NCBI GenBank assembly: GCA_003611955.1
Contig: RAZE01000001.1
Span: 186,001-250,000 of the forward strand
DNA length: 64,000 bases
Direction of reading: 5' to 3'
DNA from: a bacterium 1XD8-76
Lineage (GTDB): Bacteria; Bacillota; Clostridia; Lachnospirales; Lachnospiraceae
This document shows, piece after piece, positions 8,434 through 16,391 of this stretch; the first letter of the stretch is position 1, and every line of letters begins with the position of its first letter. Under the pieces are notes generated by a model. The model saw only the letters and a program-made list of their open reading frames with translations. It did not search any database and was not told the DNA's origin. The translations under genes were made by a program, and so were the position numbers.

Positions 8434-9009
8434 ATGAACCCTGTTTACAACTTGTCCGACCTGAAAAAAGCTTATAACGCCGGTGAAAAATTCAAATTCC
8501 TGTTTTTCTGGGGCCACACCCCGTCAGCGGACGGACATGTCAGCGAAACCTGCCTGAGCCAGTGGTGGATGTGCCCTTTTCAGGTGGACGGCGTGAAGTA
8601 CAGCTGCGCCGAACAGTTTATGATGGCGGAAAAAGCGAGAATGTTCGGGGATCCGGAAATGCTCGCCAAAATCATGGAAGCTTCCCATCCGAAAGAGATG
8701 AAAGCTTACGGCCGCGCTGTAGCGAACTTTGACAAGGAGACTTGGGATAATTCCTGCTATGAGATCGTCAAAAAAGGAAACTATGCCAAATTCTCCCAGA
8801 ACCCGGATCTTCTGAACTTTCTTCTCAGCACAAAAAATCGTATTCTGGTGGAGGCCAGCCCCAGAGACCGAATCTGGGGAATCGGCATGGGGAAAGCCAA
8901 CCCGGATGCCCTGTGTCCGCTCAAATGGCGGGGCACTAATCTGCTCGGCTTCGCGCTGACGGAAGTGCGGGATCAGATCATCGAAGAAAGGAGCGGAAAA
9001 TCATTATGA
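8434..9009 (+). CDS. NADAR domain protein (YbiA/RibX-like)
   Basis: 191-residue protein made of a single NADAR domain: FLFFWGHTPSADG at the start, SQWWMCPF, SCAEQFMMAEKA, a HPKEMKAYGR helix and the C-terminal block DRIWGIGM...WRGTNLLGFAL. NADAR proteins hydrolyse N-glycosidic bonds of riboflavin-pathway intermediates or ADP-ribosyl adducts; the family name reflects links with NAD and ADP-ribose metabolism. Strong RBS (CGGAGGAAAACTT). The stop overlaps the start of the Nudix/NrtR-like gene (ATGATG), indicating translational coupling and a joint role in ADP-ribose/NAD handling. Confidence 0.92.
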   Translation: MNPVYNLSDLKKAYNAGEKFKFLFFWGHTPSADGHVSETCLSQWWMCPFQVDGVKYSCAEQFMMAEKARMFGDPEMLAKIMEASHPKEMKAYGRAVANFDKETWDNSCYEIVKKGNYAKFSQNPDLLNFLLSTKNRILVEASPRDRIWGIGMGKANPDALCPLKWRGTNLLGFALTEVRDQIIEERSGKSL

Positions 9010-9890
9010 TGGATAAATCACAGGAAACGCCAGGTTCTCTGAGAGATAAAAAAGGTCTGACCGAAGAGCAGTTTCTGGCCTCCTACAAGCCGGGAGATTA
9101 CGAACGCCCCTCCGTCGCCTCCGATATGGTGATCTTCACCGTGACCGACGCGGAGGAGGAAAATTATCGAAAACTGGCGAAAAAAGAACTGCGCATTTTA
9201 CTGATCCGCAGGGGCGGGCACCCTTATCTCGGCTGCTGGGCTCTGCCGGGCGGTTTCGTGCGCCCCACGGAGACGACGGAACAGGCTGCGGCCAGAGAAC
9301 TCCGGGAGGAGACCGGTGTCTCCGAAGTCTATCTGGAACAGCTCTACACGTTCAGCGAACCGGACAGGGATCCCAGGACCCGGGTTATGAGCTGCTCCTA
9401 TATGGCTCTGATCGACAGCAGTCTTGTACAGGTGAGAGCCGGGGACGATGCCGACGAGGCGGCATGGTTTCAGGCGTCCTTCCGCCAAAAAGAGCAAAAC
9501 GGCAGGTGGGAGCTGTGGGAGCTTATCCTGTCACACGAAGAGATCCTTCTGCAGGCACATTTAGAAAAAGAAACCGGCAGGCCCTTCACGGAAAGCACCA
9601 TCTCAGGCTCCGGTTCCCTCGCCTTTGACCATGCCCGCATTATTGCCTGCGCCTTCGAGCGTCTGCGCGGAAAGCTGAACTATACGGATCTGGCTCTCCA
9701 CCTGATGCCAGAATATTTCACCCTGACCCAGCTCCAGCAGGTTTACGAAATTGTGCTGGATAAGGAACTGCCTGCGGCAGCTTTCCGCAGAAAAGCGGCT
9801 CCCCTGGTGGCGGAGACGGAAAATTACACGGAGAACGAAGGGCACCGTCCCTCCCGGCTCTACAGAAAAAATCAGGAGGATACGGATTAA
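9006..9890 (+). CDS. Nudix hydrolase with NrtR-type winged-helix domain
   Basis: 294 residues. The Nudix box GGFVRPTETTEQAAARELRE followed by ETGV is complete (Gx5Ex7REUxEExGU), so both ADP-ribose binding and hydrolysis are possible. The C-terminal third (DLALHLMPEYFTLTQLQQVY...FRRK) matches the winged-helix domain of NrtR regulators, which sense ADP-ribose and repress NAD genes. It may therefore be enzyme, regulator or both; many true NrtR proteins have lost catalytic residues, and this one has not. Overlaps the NADAR gene by 4 bp. RBS AAGGAG. Ends 56 bp before the convergent yhcH gene. Confidence 0.88.
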   Translation: MMDKSQETPGSLRDKKGLTEEQFLASYKPGDYERPSVASDMVIFTVTDAEEENYRKLAKKELRILLIRRGGHPYLGCWALPGGFVRPTETTEQAAARELREETGVSEVYLEQLYTFSEPDRDPRTRVMSCSYMALIDSSLVQVRAGDDADEAAWFQASFRQKEQNGRWELWELILSHEEILLQAHLEKETGRPFTESTISGSGSLAFDHARIIACAFERLRGKLNYTDLALHLMPEYFTLTQLQQVYEIVLDKELPAAAFRRKAAPLVAETENYTENEGHRPSRLYRKNQEDTD

Positions 9891-9903
9891 CACCCCATAC
9901 AAA

Positions 9904-9929
9904 ACCGCAGCCCCCGTGAGGACTGCGGT
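9904..9929 (-). terminator. Terminator at end of TRAP operon
   Basis: ACCGCAG / CTGCGGT stem with a 12-bp loop between convergent genes. On the minus strand it is followed by TTTTG, a weak terminator for the TRAP/yhcH operon. Confidence 0.5.
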
Positions 9930-9946
9930 ATGCATCTCTGTGTTTC

Positions 9947-10402
9947 TTAATTCCACTTTATTTTCAATACGATCTTCCGGTATGTGCCTGGACCGTCCAG
10001 CTCTCTGCAGGGCATATGCCCGTCGTGGGGCAGCACTACATAGAACATCCCTTTCTCAATGCGCGCCGGCTGTCCGCCCGCCGCATAAAAGGCAGCGTCC
10101 TTCTCCTCGCTGTAAGGCTCGATTTCTTTCAAATCCTTGATGTCCGCATAGTAAACTGTCTCCCCGCCGTCCAGCATGATCTGCACATCGATATATTTTC
10201 GATGCGCTTCTATCCGTCCGTCCTCTCGCGGTTTTGTCTCGCCCTCCTGCACCATCGCGAACACCTCTCCCGCCGGGAGACTGCCGCATTCATATCTGCC
10301 TGCCGGCTTATCGGAAAGGCTCAGGGCAAACTCCACCGCCTCCCGAAAATTTTCCACAAGACCGTTATAGTTCTCTATTCTGTCCGTTCTGTCAATAATC
10401 AT
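9947..10402 (-). CDS. YhcH/YjgK/YiaL family protein (DUF386)
   Basis: 151-residue cupin-like protein of the YhcH/EbgC/TabA family: EAHRKYIDVQIMLDGGE, the Glu-rich MVQEGETKP loop and YVVLPHDGHMPCREL contain the usual metal-binding residues (His/Glu near 88-96, His of LPHDGHMP). Characterised members include the sialic-acid anomerase NanQ. Last gene of the TRAP operon, 12 bp after dctM. A role in converting or opening the sugar-acid substrate fits the context; sialic acid specifically is not supported because nanE/nanK/nanA-type partners are not all present. Confidence 0.9.
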   Translation of the reverse strand: MIIDRTDRIENYNGLVENFREAVEFALSLSDKPAGRYECGSLPAGEVFAMVQEGETKPREDGRIEAHRKYIDVQIMLDGGETVYYADIKDLKEIEPYSEEKDAAFYAAGGQPARIEKGMFYVVLPHDGHMPCRELDGPGTYRKIVLKIKWN

Positions 10403-10414
10403 ATTCTGCCTCCG

Positions 10415-11716
10415 CTATCCCGCATATCCCATCAGCATCTTCGGAAGGAAGAGTACGACCTCCGGGAAATAGGTAATGACGACAAGCACGATCAGCATCG
10501 TTACAAGAGGTCCTATAATTTCCTTTATCACGTCCTTCAGAGGCGTCCCCGAGATACCGCTCGTGATAAACAGCAGCATTCCGAAAGGCGGTGTGGACAG
10601 ACCGATCATCATGTTAAAGATAACGACCAGACCAAAGTGTACCAGATCGATCCCGAATGCCTTTGCGATCGGGAGAAGGATCGGTATAAACACGACCTGA
10701 ATGACCGAAGTATCGATAAACATACCGAGGATCAGGATGGAGATGTTCACGATCAGCAAAAAGATATATTTGTTGTCGGTAAAACCCGTGATCCAGTTTG
10801 CAACCGTGGTCGCCACCTGCTCCTTTGCGACAATGTAGGATATCGTCGTCGCCGCGCCGATCATGATGGAAGTCGTCCCGGTAGCCTTCACGGTATCCAC
10901 CAGCACCTTCTTGAAGCCTTCCCATTTCAGCACGCGGTACCCGAAAATCGCAACGATAAGCGCATACAAACCTGCCACAGCGCCGGCCTCCGTCGGTGTC
11001 ATTACGCCGGTATAAATACCGACTAACAGAATGACCGGTGTCAGAATAGCCGGAATCGCATTCAGTGTATACTTCAGAAATGCCATGAGTTTCACTTTTT
11101 CGCTGACCGGATAATTTCTCTTGTGCGCCACGAACATAATATAGACCATGAGCGCTAACGCCAGAAGAACGCCCGGCACCATGCCGCCCATAAACAGCGC
11201 GCCCACCGATGCGCCGGAGAGCATGGAATAGATTACCATCGGAATGCTCGGCGGGAAGATCGGGCCGATCGTGGCGGAAGCCGCCGTGATGGCGCAGCTG
11301 AAGCCGTCGTCGTAGCCCTCGTCTCTCATCGCGTCGATCTCCATCTTTCCCAGTCCGCTGGCATCCGCGATGGCGGAGCCTGTCATGCCGGAGAATACCA
11401 GGGAGGCCAGCACGTTCACATGGCCAAGACCGCCCTTAAAACGCCCCACAAATCCCATGGCGAAGCCGAACACCTTCTCCGTCACCTTACCGCTGTTCAT
11501 GACGTTCGCCGCAAAGATAAACAGCGGCACCGCGATGATCGTGTAGTTTGTGTAGAATGTTTTCAACGTCTGCTGCGCCACCATCTTTGTGCTGTCGCCG
11601 CTGACTATAAAATAAAATGCGCATGCGGTCATCATGCCCATGGGAATCGGCATCCGCAGGATAAAAATCAATACAAAAATCAATAGAAATACGATTAAAG
11701 CCGTACTCAGATTCAT
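10415..11716 (-). CDS. dctM: TRAP transporter large permease, DctM family
   Basis: 433-residue membrane protein with about 12 hydrophobic segments. DctM signatures include GVATTLF-like SGMTGSAIADASGLGKMEIDA, IGPIFPPSIPMVIY and the C-terminal GLSTPPFGMLLFITSG. It forms the sodium-driven channel subunit of a tripartite ATP-independent transporter with DctQ and DctP. The start overlaps the dctQ stop (ATGA, 11713-11716), indicating translational coupling. Substrate is inferred from neighbours to be a sugar acid or 2-keto-3-deoxy acid precursor. Confidence 0.95.
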   Translation of the reverse strand: MNLSTALIVFLLIFVLIFILRMPIPMGMMTACAFYFIVSGDSTKMVAQQTLKTFYTNYTIIAVPLFIFAANVMNSGKVTEKVFGFAMGFVGRFKGGLGHVNVLASLVFSGMTGSAIADASGLGKMEIDAMRDEGYDDGFSCAITAASATIGPIFPPSIPMVIYSMLSGASVGALFMGGMVPGVLLALALMVYIMFVAHKRNYPVSEKVKLMAFLKYTLNAIPAILTPVILLVGIYTGVMTPTEAGAVAGLYALIVAIFGYRVLKWEGFKKVLVDTVKATGTTSIMIGAATTISYIVAKEQVATTVANWITGFTDNKYIFLLIVNISILILGMFIDTSVIQVVFIPILLPIAKAFGIDLVHFGLVVIFNMMIGLSTPPFGMLLFITSGISGTPLKDVIKEIIGPLVTMLIVLVVITYFPEVVLFLPKMLMGYAG

Positions 11717-12312
11717 CTCTTCACTGCCTCCTTCCCATCACCCGTCTCCTGCATTGCAGCATTATCGATTGCTTCCTGTGTCTCATTTTTCGTCTCATCC
11801 AACATCTTCTTTACCGCCTCTTCTCCCCCGATGCCGGTAAACACTTTGATCTCCAGCCACATATCGCTGAGGATATAGAGCAGGATAATAATCATAAAGG
11901 GGATAAACGGAAGATAAACAATATTCAAACCGATCTTAAAAATACTTGTCTCCTGGATCTTCATCTGTGAAATCATCTTGCAGGAAGGGACAAACATCAC
12001 AACGAACGCTACCGCCATGAGCAGATTCCCGAGGAAACCGCAGACTGCCTTTCCCTTCACCGGAAGTTTGTCATAGAAAAGAGTAAAGGTAACATGGGAC
12101 CTGTCCCGATACGCGTAGCAGGCTCCCAGCACAACCATCCACAGATAGCCCATAACCGTCACTTCATACGCCCACTGCATCGGATTCTTGAAGACATATC
12201 TGGCTATGATCTGGACAACAAATACGATGAACATGATCAGGAATGCCGCGATCGGTATGTACAGTTCCACGCAATCCCGAATAAACTTCCCCATTTTTTT
12301 CAACCCGTCCAT
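11713..12312 (-). CDS. dctQ: TRAP transporter small permease, DctQ family
   Basis: 199 residues with four hydrophobic segments (~20-40, 53-73, 93-113, 133-155) and the DctQ pattern RYVFKNPMQWAYEVT. The family averages ~160-180 residues; the extra ~35-residue C-terminal tail is hydrophilic and Glu-rich. It stabilises DctM in TRAP transporters. Stop overlaps the dctM start by 4 bp. About 100 bp separates it from dctP. Confidence 0.93.
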   Translation of the reverse strand: MDGLKKMGKFIRDCVELYIPIAAFLIMFIVFVVQIIARYVFKNPMQWAYEVTVMGYLWMVVLGACYAYRDRSHVTFTLFYDKLPVKGKAVCGFLGNLLMAVAFVVMFVPSCKMISQMKIQETSIFKIGLNIVYLPFIPFMIIILLYILSDMWLEIKVFTGIGGEEAVKKMLDETKNETQEAIDNAAMQETGDGKEAVKR

Positions 12313-12415
12313 TTGAAACTCCTTTCTCCAAAATACTTTTTAAAATCCCCGCACGCCGGACCGTGTCCAAGACCGCACCATTGTCCGAAATGCGGGGAGC
12401 CAAAGTTTCAAACTA

Positions 12416-13537
12416 TTACTTTACAAATTCCTTGCCGATTTCTGCCACCTTGTCATACATATCCATATCCCAGTCTTTAGAGATGTCATTGTTCAGATAG
12501 TAATCCAGAACATGTTCCTGGAATGCCGGGATGTCAGCGTCATAGACGGAAAGTCCCTGCTCCTCGAAGAATGCAACCAGCTCATCCTCTTTCTGAAGGT
12601 TTGTGCTGTCACAGTATTCTCTTCCTGCCTCGATACCCTGCAGGACAATGTCCTTCTGAGCGTCTGTCAGAGAAGCCCATTTGTCGTTGTTGATCGCCGG
12701 CCACACGGAGTCAACCAGGTGGTTGGTGATGGTGATGGATTTCTGTACCTCATAGAACTTCGCGCTCTCCACGGAACCGAGAGGGTTATCCTGTCCGTCA
12801 ACTGTTCCTGTCTGCAGAGCCAGATACAGCTCGGAGAAAGAAATGGGAGTCGGATTTGCGCCCAGCGCTTCGCCGAGGAACAGCCACGCCTCGGAGTTCG
12901 GCATTCTGAGGTTCACGCCCTTTAAGTCGTCGGGAGTCTTAACCGCTTTGTCCTCGGAGAGAGAGATTTCTCTGGAACCGAGATACCATGCGCCGAGGGG
13001 AAGAAGTCCCTGCTCGTCGGAAACCTTCTGGAACACTTCCTGTCCTACTTCGCCGTTCAGAGTCGTGGTCATGTGGTCATAGCTGTTGAACAGGTAGCCC
13101 GCCGTAAACATGGACACCCACGGAGAACCTGTCGTCAGCCAGGACGCGCTTGTCAGAGTCATATCCGCGTCGCCCATAACGACCGCTGCAACTTCCTCCT
13201 CCTGGGAAAAGAGCTGTGCGTCTGTGTAAACTTCTACGGAGATGTTTCCGCCGGATAACTCTTCCACTTTCTCTTTGAACTTCTGCATCGCCTGCGCGTG
13301 AGTATCCGTGGAGACAGCCGTCAGCGTCACCGTCAGAGTTACCGGATCACCGAGATCCCCTGCATCCGCAGCAGGCGCCTCTTCTTCTGCCGCCGGCTCC
13401 TCAGCGGATGCATCTTCCTCCGCCGGAGCTTCCGTCTCAGCCGGCGCCGCGGGTTCTTCGCTCTGTGAGCCGCAGCCTGCAAGCAGGGATACCGCCATCA
13501 CAGAGGCAAGTAATGTTGCTAATACTTTCTTTTTCAT
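12416..13537 (-). CDS. dctP: TRAP transporter solute-binding lipoprotein, DctP family
   Basis: 373-residue extracytoplasmic binding protein. The signal peptide ends in a lipobox, SLLAGCGS, so it is anchored by lipidated Cys, followed by an Ala/Glu/Pro-rich linker common in Lachnospiraceae lipoproteins. The DctP core shows LYLALQTGTVDGQDNPLGSV, the conserved ligand-site signature, including the Arg-containing LKGVNLRMPNSE that usually contacts a substrate carboxylate. ATG at 13537 is preceded by GGAGGAAAAGGAAGT; the longer frame to 13642 overlaps the GntR gene. The Arg argues for an acidic substrate. Confidence 0.93.
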   Translation of the reverse strand: MKKKVLATLLASVMAVSLLAGCGSQSEEPAAPAETEAPAEEDASAEEPAAEEEAPAADAGDLGDPVTLTVTLTAVSTDTHAQAMQKFKEKVEELSGGNISVEVYTDAQLFSQEEEVAAVVMGDADMTLTSASWLTTGSPWVSMFTAGYLFNSYDHMTTTLNGEVGQEVFQKVSDEQGLLPLGAWYLGSREISLSEDKAVKTPDDLKGVNLRMPNSEAWLFLGEALGANPTPISFSELYLALQTGTVDGQDNPLGSVESAKFYEVQKSITITNHLVDSVWPAINNDKWASLTDAQKDIVLQGIEAGREYCDSTNLQKEDELVAFFEEQGLSVYDADIPAFQEHVLDYYLNNDISKDWDMDMYDKVAEIGKEFVK

Positions 13538-13587
13538 ACTTCCTTTTCCTCCTGAAATTTTTTGGAATGTTTTTTTTACATCTATTA

Positions 13588-13606
13588 CAACATCATAGCG
13601 ATGTTG
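13588..13606. repeat. Inverted repeat between GntR and dctP genes
   Basis: CAACATC / GATGTTG, 7 bp perfect, 5-bp spacer, overlapping the GntR stop codon and upstream of the dctP RBS. Could be an RNA hairpin that tunes dctP expression or stability. Not related in sequence to the operators at 16112-16141. Confidence 0.45.
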
Positions 13607-14327
13607 GAACCTCTTGCTTCCCGTCAAGATAATTCTTGACATTTCCGCGCGAATACATCAGATGGTCATACATGGCCTCCTCCGCTTTCACCGGGTCATG
13701 CCGCTTTAACGCCTCCAGTATATTCGCGTGTCTCGTGATAGCATCCTCGATACCGCCCCGAAGAAAAATTCCTATCCCGATCATTTTGATAAATATGTTC
13801 TTCATCGCCTGCACCATGATCTCCAGCAACGGATTTCCCGCTATGCGCGCTATGGCGACGTGAAATTCAAAGTCCAGCTCCCGACGCTCCTCGATCGTCA
13901 GACTTCGATCTTTTAATTTTTCCAGCAGCTGTCCCAATTCATCTATCTCATCGGATGTGATGACTGACGCCGCCTTTTTGCAGGCTGCCACTTCGAGTAT
14001 AATACGCACGTCATAGATGTCCTTGTAATCCATATTGTCTATGACGATCATACGGCCGATGATGTCCGACAGATTCGCTTCATCCGGCTTCCTAATATAG
14101 GAACCCGTACCGTTCCTGGGTTCCACCAGACCTCTCTCCTTCAAAAGCTTCAGTGCCTCGCGTATCACATTTCTGCTGACGCCGAACTCGTCGGCCAGCT
14201 CCTGTTCCGACGGCAGTTTCTCCTGCTCATCAAAGTCATGAGAGAGAATTCTCTCCTCGAGCATACCTGCGATCTGTTCATAGAGGTTTACTCTGGAGGA
14301 TGCAGTTTCTTCTTTCGGCTGCCTCAT
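13593..14327 (-). CDS. GntR-family regulator, FadR/FCD subfamily
   Basis: 244 residues. N-terminal winged helix: KLPSEQELADEFGVSRNVIREALKL, the GntR signature, at ~residues 38-64. The C-terminal all-helical FCD domain has the metal/ligand-binding Asp and His residues (DFEFHVAIARIAGNP, TRHANILEAL, MYDHLMYS). It probably binds a sugar acid or keto acid and represses the operon it lies in; candidate operators are at 16112-16141. Located between the aldolase and dctP genes, 3 bp after the aldolase stop. Confidence 0.93.
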   Translation of the reverse strand: MRQPKEETASSRVNLYEQIAGMLEERILSHDFDEQEKLPSEQELADEFGVSRNVIREALKLLKERGLVEPRNGTGSYIRKPDEANLSDIIGRMIVIDNMDYKDIYDVRIILEVAACKKAASVITSDEIDELGQLLEKLKDRSLTIEERRELDFEFHVAIARIAGNPLLEIMVQAMKNIFIKMIGIGIFLRGGIEDAITRHANILEALKRHDPVKAEEAMYDHLMYSRGNVKNYLDGKQEVPTSL

Positions 14328-14330
14328 AAC

Positions 14331-15125
14331 CTATTTCCTTTCCATCAAACCGTTCACAAATTCCATCGTCGCCCGGCATCCCGCACTGATGTAGCTGATA
14401 TCGTCGCCGCATCCCATGAAGGAGACTCCTTTGTCCAGCCAGTACTCTATGGCCTCCCTGTCTCCGGCTCCCAGCGAAACGCCGAACGGACGCCCCATCT
14501 CTTTGCAGATCCGAACCACTTCCTCGCAGAGCGCTCTCACCTCCGGATGCTTTGTATCTCCGAGATGTCCGATGGACGCCGACAGATCGTTGGGACCTAC
14601 CAGAGGAAAATCGATTCCTTCCACCTCCAGAATCTCCCTCAGATTATGTACCGCATCTACATGCTCGATCTGGACGATGCGGAGAAAACCTTTTTCCGGG
14701 CAATCCAGATACTCTTCATTCGATACGGCCCCGTATTTGTTCGCTCTTCTGGGCCCGAACCCGCGCACCCCCTTCGGCGGATACATGCAGGCCGCCACCG
14801 CCGCCTTCGCCTCCTTCGCCGTACATACCATGGGGAATATGATGCCGTCCGGCCCCATCTCCAACACCGGTTTCACGAGAACCTGATCGTTCCAGGGCAC
14901 ACGCACGATCGATGCGGTATCCGCGGCCGCGGCCGCCATGATATGTCCGAGGGTACTTCCCTTGTCAAACGCAGAGTGCTCTCCGTCGATCCAGACAAAC
15001 TCAAAACCATGCAGGCCCAGAGCTTCCGTAATGGACGGATCCAGATAAAACGTATGCGCGCCTATCACCGTCTCCCCGCGTTTCATTTTCTCACGTATCT
15101 GCTGCGCTTTGCACATAGTCTCCAT
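14331..15125 (-). CDS. HpcH/HpaI-family class II pyruvate aldolase
   Basis: 264 residues. Family motifs: FVWIDGEHSAFDKGS (catalytic/metal region), IVRVPWNDQVLVKPVLEMGP and QIEHVDAVHNLREIL, where Glu is the metal ligand, then VGPNDLSASIG. These enzymes cleave 2-keto-3-deoxy sugar acids or 4-hydroxy-2-ketoacids to pyruvate plus an aldehyde. ATG at 15125 lies 14 bp after the preceding stop with GAAGGGA before it; the upstream in-frame region overlaps that gene. Together with a DapA-superfamily enzyme and a TRAP transporter it suggests sugar-acid catabolism. Confidence 0.92.
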   Translation of the reverse strand: METMCKAQQIREKMKRGETVIGAHTFYLDPSITEALGLHGFEFVWIDGEHSAFDKGSTLGHIMAAAAADTASIVRVPWNDQVLVKPVLEMGPDGIIFPMVCTAKEAKAAVAACMYPPKGVRGFGPRRANKYGAVSNEEYLDCPEKGFLRIVQIEHVDAVHNLREILEVEGIDFPLVGPNDLSASIGHLGDTKHPEVRALCEEVVRICKEMGRPFGVSLGAGDREAIEYWLDKGVSFMGCGDDISYISAGCRATMEFVNGLMERK

Positions 15126-15139
15126 AAGCTTTCCCTTCT

Positions 15140-16072
15140 TTATTTGCAGTAAGTCTCGTACGTCCTGTTGCAGAGCCGGTCCATCATCCGCACTTCTTCT
15201 TTCCATGTCTCAAAGAGAAGGGAATCATCCTGCACGCGGCATTTTGTTGTGATCGGAAGACCTTCGATCTCTCTCAGGTGCCACTTTGCATTCACCGGAT
15301 AGAGCTGCCGCTCGATCAGGGAAGCCGCCATCAGCACTTCCTGCACACAGTCCGCAGCCGGCTTATCATTGTAGTGTTCGCAGAGCCATACCCACAGTTC
15401 CGGGTGAAAATTCGCCATGATTCCGCTGTAGCCCGCAGCCCCGTCTCTGACCGATTCCAGCGCTGTCGTCGCGTTCGCGTTGTAAAGTTTCAGATTGGTG
15501 CCCTCGATCGCTTTCAATTTCTCGCGGATATCCGCCGCAACACAGCAGGTATCTTTCAAAAAATAAAACCGGTTCGTCTTCGCGATCTCCGTTATCACCG
15601 GTATCGACAGCAGTCTCTTGTAGGGCCGCGGACACTCGTATGCGCCCAGCTTGATCTCCGGATCGATCATTTTCTCCAGCTTATGATAGTTTTCGATCCA
15701 CACTTCATCGCTCTCGTCTTCCTTCGCCAGACGGTTTGTCAGAAGAATTACCGCATCGACCCCTGTCTTCCACATCGTGTTGATGTCCTTCGCCTGGTCT
15801 TCCAGCGAATCGGAAGTATGCCCGCTGGCAACTACCGGCACTCTGCCCGCCGCCGCACTCACCGTGATCTCCGCGATGCGCATTCTCTCCTCAAAATTCA
15901 GCTCATGGATCTCGCTGGACTGACACGCCGCAAAAAGGCCTTTCACACCGCTCTCGATATACCAGTCCACAAGAGCCCTGAGTCCGTTCTCGTCGATCTG
16001 CCCATCCTCCGTAAAGGGAGTCAGCATAACCGGCCATACACCGCCCGGGAAATTGTTTTTTGGATACTCCAT
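15140..16072 (-). CDS. DapA/NanA-superfamily aldolase or dehydratase
   Basis: 310-residue TIM-barrel protein of the dihydrodipicolinate synthase / N-acetylneuraminate lyase superfamily. The Schiff-base lysine is seen in YFLKDTCC and the conserved Tyr in LGAYECPRPYK. The usual GTTGE loop is replaced by ACQSSEIHEL, so it is not a housekeeping DapA and substrate is uncertain; 2-keto-3-deoxy acid or 4-hydroxy-2-oxo acid chemistry is likely. First gene of the TRAP operon, with promoter and operators directly upstream. Confidence 0.88.
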   Translation of the reverse strand: MEYPKNNFPGGVWPVMLTPFTEDGQIDENGLRALVDWYIESGVKGLFAACQSSEIHELNFEERMRIAEITVSAAAGRVPVVASGHTSDSLEDQAKDINTMWKTGVDAVILLTNRLAKEDESDEVWIENYHKLEKMIDPEIKLGAYECPRPYKRLLSIPVITEIAKTNRFYFLKDTCCVAADIREKLKAIEGTNLKLYNANATTALESVRDGAAGYSGIMANFHPELWVWLCEHYNDKPAADCVQEVLMAASLIERQLYPVNAKWHLREIEGLPITTKCRVQDDSLLFETWKEEVRMMDRLCNRTYETYCK

Positions 16073-16111
16073 CTCTTTTACCCTCCCATTCTTTCTATTT
16101 TTTGTGCACTT

Positions 16112-16141
16112 CTACCTGTACTACAGGTAGCTGTACTACAG
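16112..16141 (-). promoter_or_regulatory. Two FCD-GntR operators at the TRAP operon promoter
   Basis: Perfect palindrome CTACCTGTACTACAGGTAG (16112-16130) and a second CTGTACTACAG (16131-16141). Both carry TGT-nnn-ACA, the usual FadR/FCD-type operator pattern. On the minus strand they lie directly downstream of a promoter TAGACA-N18-TAGTAT (16173-16144), covering the probable start site, a classic repression layout for the operon's own GntR regulator. Confidence 0.75.
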
Positions 16142-16287
16142 GTATACTAGCATGGTTTTGCACCTGCTGTCTATTAGCATAATTTTACAAAATATTCTTC
16201 TCCATTTTATGCATATTTAACTATCAGCTGCACAAACTGTTGACTTTTCCCAAATATAATGCTATTTTTATGTTGATTGACATATAT

Positions 16288-16323
16288 GGATTTTGTTGGA
16301 AAGTGACCAATGAGGGCTTGACC
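16288..16323 (+). promoter_or_regulatory. RAT-like ribonucleic antiterminator
   Basis: GGATTTTGTTGG-AAAGTGA-CCAATGAGGGCTTGACC resembles BglG/LicT RAT elements (GGAxTGTTA...GGCAAAACC): paired TTGG/CCAA with flanking GGAT and GGGC...ACC. Its 3' end overlaps the left arm of the terminator at 16321, so the two folds exclude each other. A -35-like TTGACT (16240-16245) with TATTTT 17 bp downstream is a possible promoter. Confidence 0.65.
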
Positions 16324-16377
16324 AACTCTACCTGCTTTTGAAAAAGGGAACGCAGATAGGGTTGGTTTGTTTTTTTA
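16321..16377 (+). terminator. Leader terminator upstream of antiterminator-ptsG operon
   Basis: 15-bp stem ACCAACTCTACCTGC / GCAGATAGGGTTGGT (two G-U or mismatch positions) followed by TTGTTTTTTT. It lies in the leader before the antiterminator gene and overlaps the RAT-like element, as expected for PTS-controlled antitermination. Confidence 0.85.
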
Positions 16378-16391
16378 AGGGGATGGGGATA

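Noticed and set aside
9947-16072. Sialic acid (nan) operon
   Set aside because: YhcH, TRAP and a DapA-superfamily protein are present, but no NanE, NanK or NagA/NagB, and an HpaI aldolase is; substrate left open.
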